A stretch of 64,000 nucleotides of DNA, from the NCBI RefSeq assembly GCF_013213835.1, contig NZ_JABSSU010000007.1:124001-188000 (forward strand), in the 5' to 3' direction. Of this stretch, positions 63,606-64,000 are shown piece by piece. Within the stretch, counting starts at the first letter, position 1. Each line of letters starts with the position of its first letter. The notes under the pieces were generated by a model that was given only the letters and a program-made list of their open reading frames with translations, was not told the DNA's origin and ran no database searches. Source of the DNA: Winogradskyella sp. Its GTDB lineage: Bacteria; Bacteroidota; Bacteroidia; Flavobacteriales; Flavobacteriaceae. A program made the position numbers and the translations under genes.

Positions 63606-63705
63606 ACGTATGTTTTTTTTGATATTCTCAATATTATTTTAAATCACACTGTTGATATTGTAAATATTTTAAACATGCAAGAAAAGTGTCTTTCATCCGT
63701 TTTAT

Positions 63706-63735
63706 TTTGTGGTTAGTCGTGTTTTCATATATTTG
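63706..63735 (+). promoter_or_regulatory. Promoter of the THC0290_0291-type gene
   Basis: TTTG (63706-63709), 18 bases, then TATATTTG (63728-63735) matches the -33/-7 pair closely. The leader to ATG 63766 is about 25 bases. Confidence 0.65.
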
Positions 63736-63765
63736 TTTAGCCTTTCGTAATAATTATACAGTTTC

Positions 63766-64000
63766 ATGAACGTTAAGATTAAAAAACTACTTATGCCCTT
63801 AGTATTGTTAATATCGGTGCAATTAGGGTATGCACAATTTGGATTCTCTCATGAAATTGGTGTAATTACTGGTCCAGTGGCTTATATGTCTGATTTTGGT
63901 GTGAGATATGACTTTGAAACAAATTCTGGAAATACAGGTTTTGGAATTGGCATCGTACATTATATCAACTTTGCTTATCGCGCAGACTGTAATTGCTACA
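63766..64000 (+). CDS. THC0290_0291-family exported protein, 3' end outside the window
   Basis: The first 78 codons are present, in frame to the window edge. MNVKIKKLLMPLVLLISVQL (1-20) is a signal peptide ending at GYAQ. The mature part FGFSHEIGVITGPVAYMSDF, then GVRYDFETNSGNTGFGIGIV and HYINFAYRADCNC, matches what I know of the THC0290_0291 family, which in Flavobacteriaceae regularly stands next to gdhA, as here. It is probably a periplasmic or outer-membrane beta-strand protein. Function unknown. The start follows from the promoter 30 bases upstream. Confidence 0.8.
   Translation, partial: MNVKIKKLLMPLVLLISVQLGYAQFGFSHEIGVITGPVAYMSDFGVRYDFETNSGNTGFGIGIVHYINFAYRADCNCY

Noticed and set aside
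63545..63631. N-terminal extension of gdhA
   Set aside because: The segment covers two -7 promoter elements and is not similar to GdhA.

Overview
The window is an AT-rich chromosomal segment from a member of the Bacteroidota, almost certainly a marine-type Flavobacteriaceae. The evidence is: TonB-dependent outer-membrane receptors, a secreted protein with a type IX secretion (T9SS) C-terminal domain, PorZ, the Flavobacteriaceae-restricted THC0290_0291 family, a two-domain-less (short) ATP synthase epsilon subunit, almost no Shine-Dalgarno sequences, and many promoters that fit the Bacteroidota -33 TTTG / -7 TAnnTTTG consensus. No rRNA, tRNA, CRISPR array, prophage or intact insertion sequence was seen. 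Most of the window is core genome.

Layout. 1-5.8 kb: a patatin phospholipase (cut by the window edge), uvrC, then rimK with an M14-type metallohydrolase and a 5-formyl-THF cyclo-ligase, and lspA convergent to them. 5.9-16.8 kb: ileS with a DksA-like gene, then a six-gene minus-strand run panC-panD-flippase-like-two esterase-like paralogues-radA; a short glycogen synthase-like gene diverges from panC. 17-25.4 kb: glmS, a TonB receptor paired with an SGNH-fold lipoprotein, and atpD-atpC. 25.4-30.5 kb: minus-strand operon of a self-cleaving XRE/S24 repressor, a Gfo/Idh/MocA oxidoreductase and a large FG-GAP lipoprotein. 30.7-35.9 kb: divergent from that repressor, a DNA-damage cassette of a short DnaE-type polymerase, a Y-family polymerase and an SRAP protein. 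35.9-41.6 kb: a small XRE/DUF2975 pair, three small membrane/DUF2007 genes, a MocR-type regulator and a TonB receptor. 42-50.7 kb: PspA, a YqiJ/NfeD-like protein, flotillin and a 1622-residue AAA ATPase, an apparent membrane-stress module preceded by an unusual leader region. 51-64 kb: a JmjC/cupin protein, a beta-barrel protein, recX, a T9SS substrate, a TonB receptor-recO-porZ run, gdhA and a THC0290_0291 gene.

The two gene groups most worth following up are (i) the LexA-like repressor with DnaE-like polymerase, DinB and SRAP, whose shared 170-bp divergent region is packed with dyads overlapping both predicted promoters, and (ii) the PspA-YqiJ-flotillin-AAA group with a hairpin-rich leader containing a possible 42-residue small protein. 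Other notable signals are two adjacent esterase-fold proteins that both lack the nucleophilic serine, a MocR regulator lacking the PLP lysine, a RimK/M14 pair that resembles a glutamylase/deglutamylase couple, several promoters so close to start codons that the mRNAs should be leaderless, and at least four copies of a degenerate REP-like hairpin repeat.
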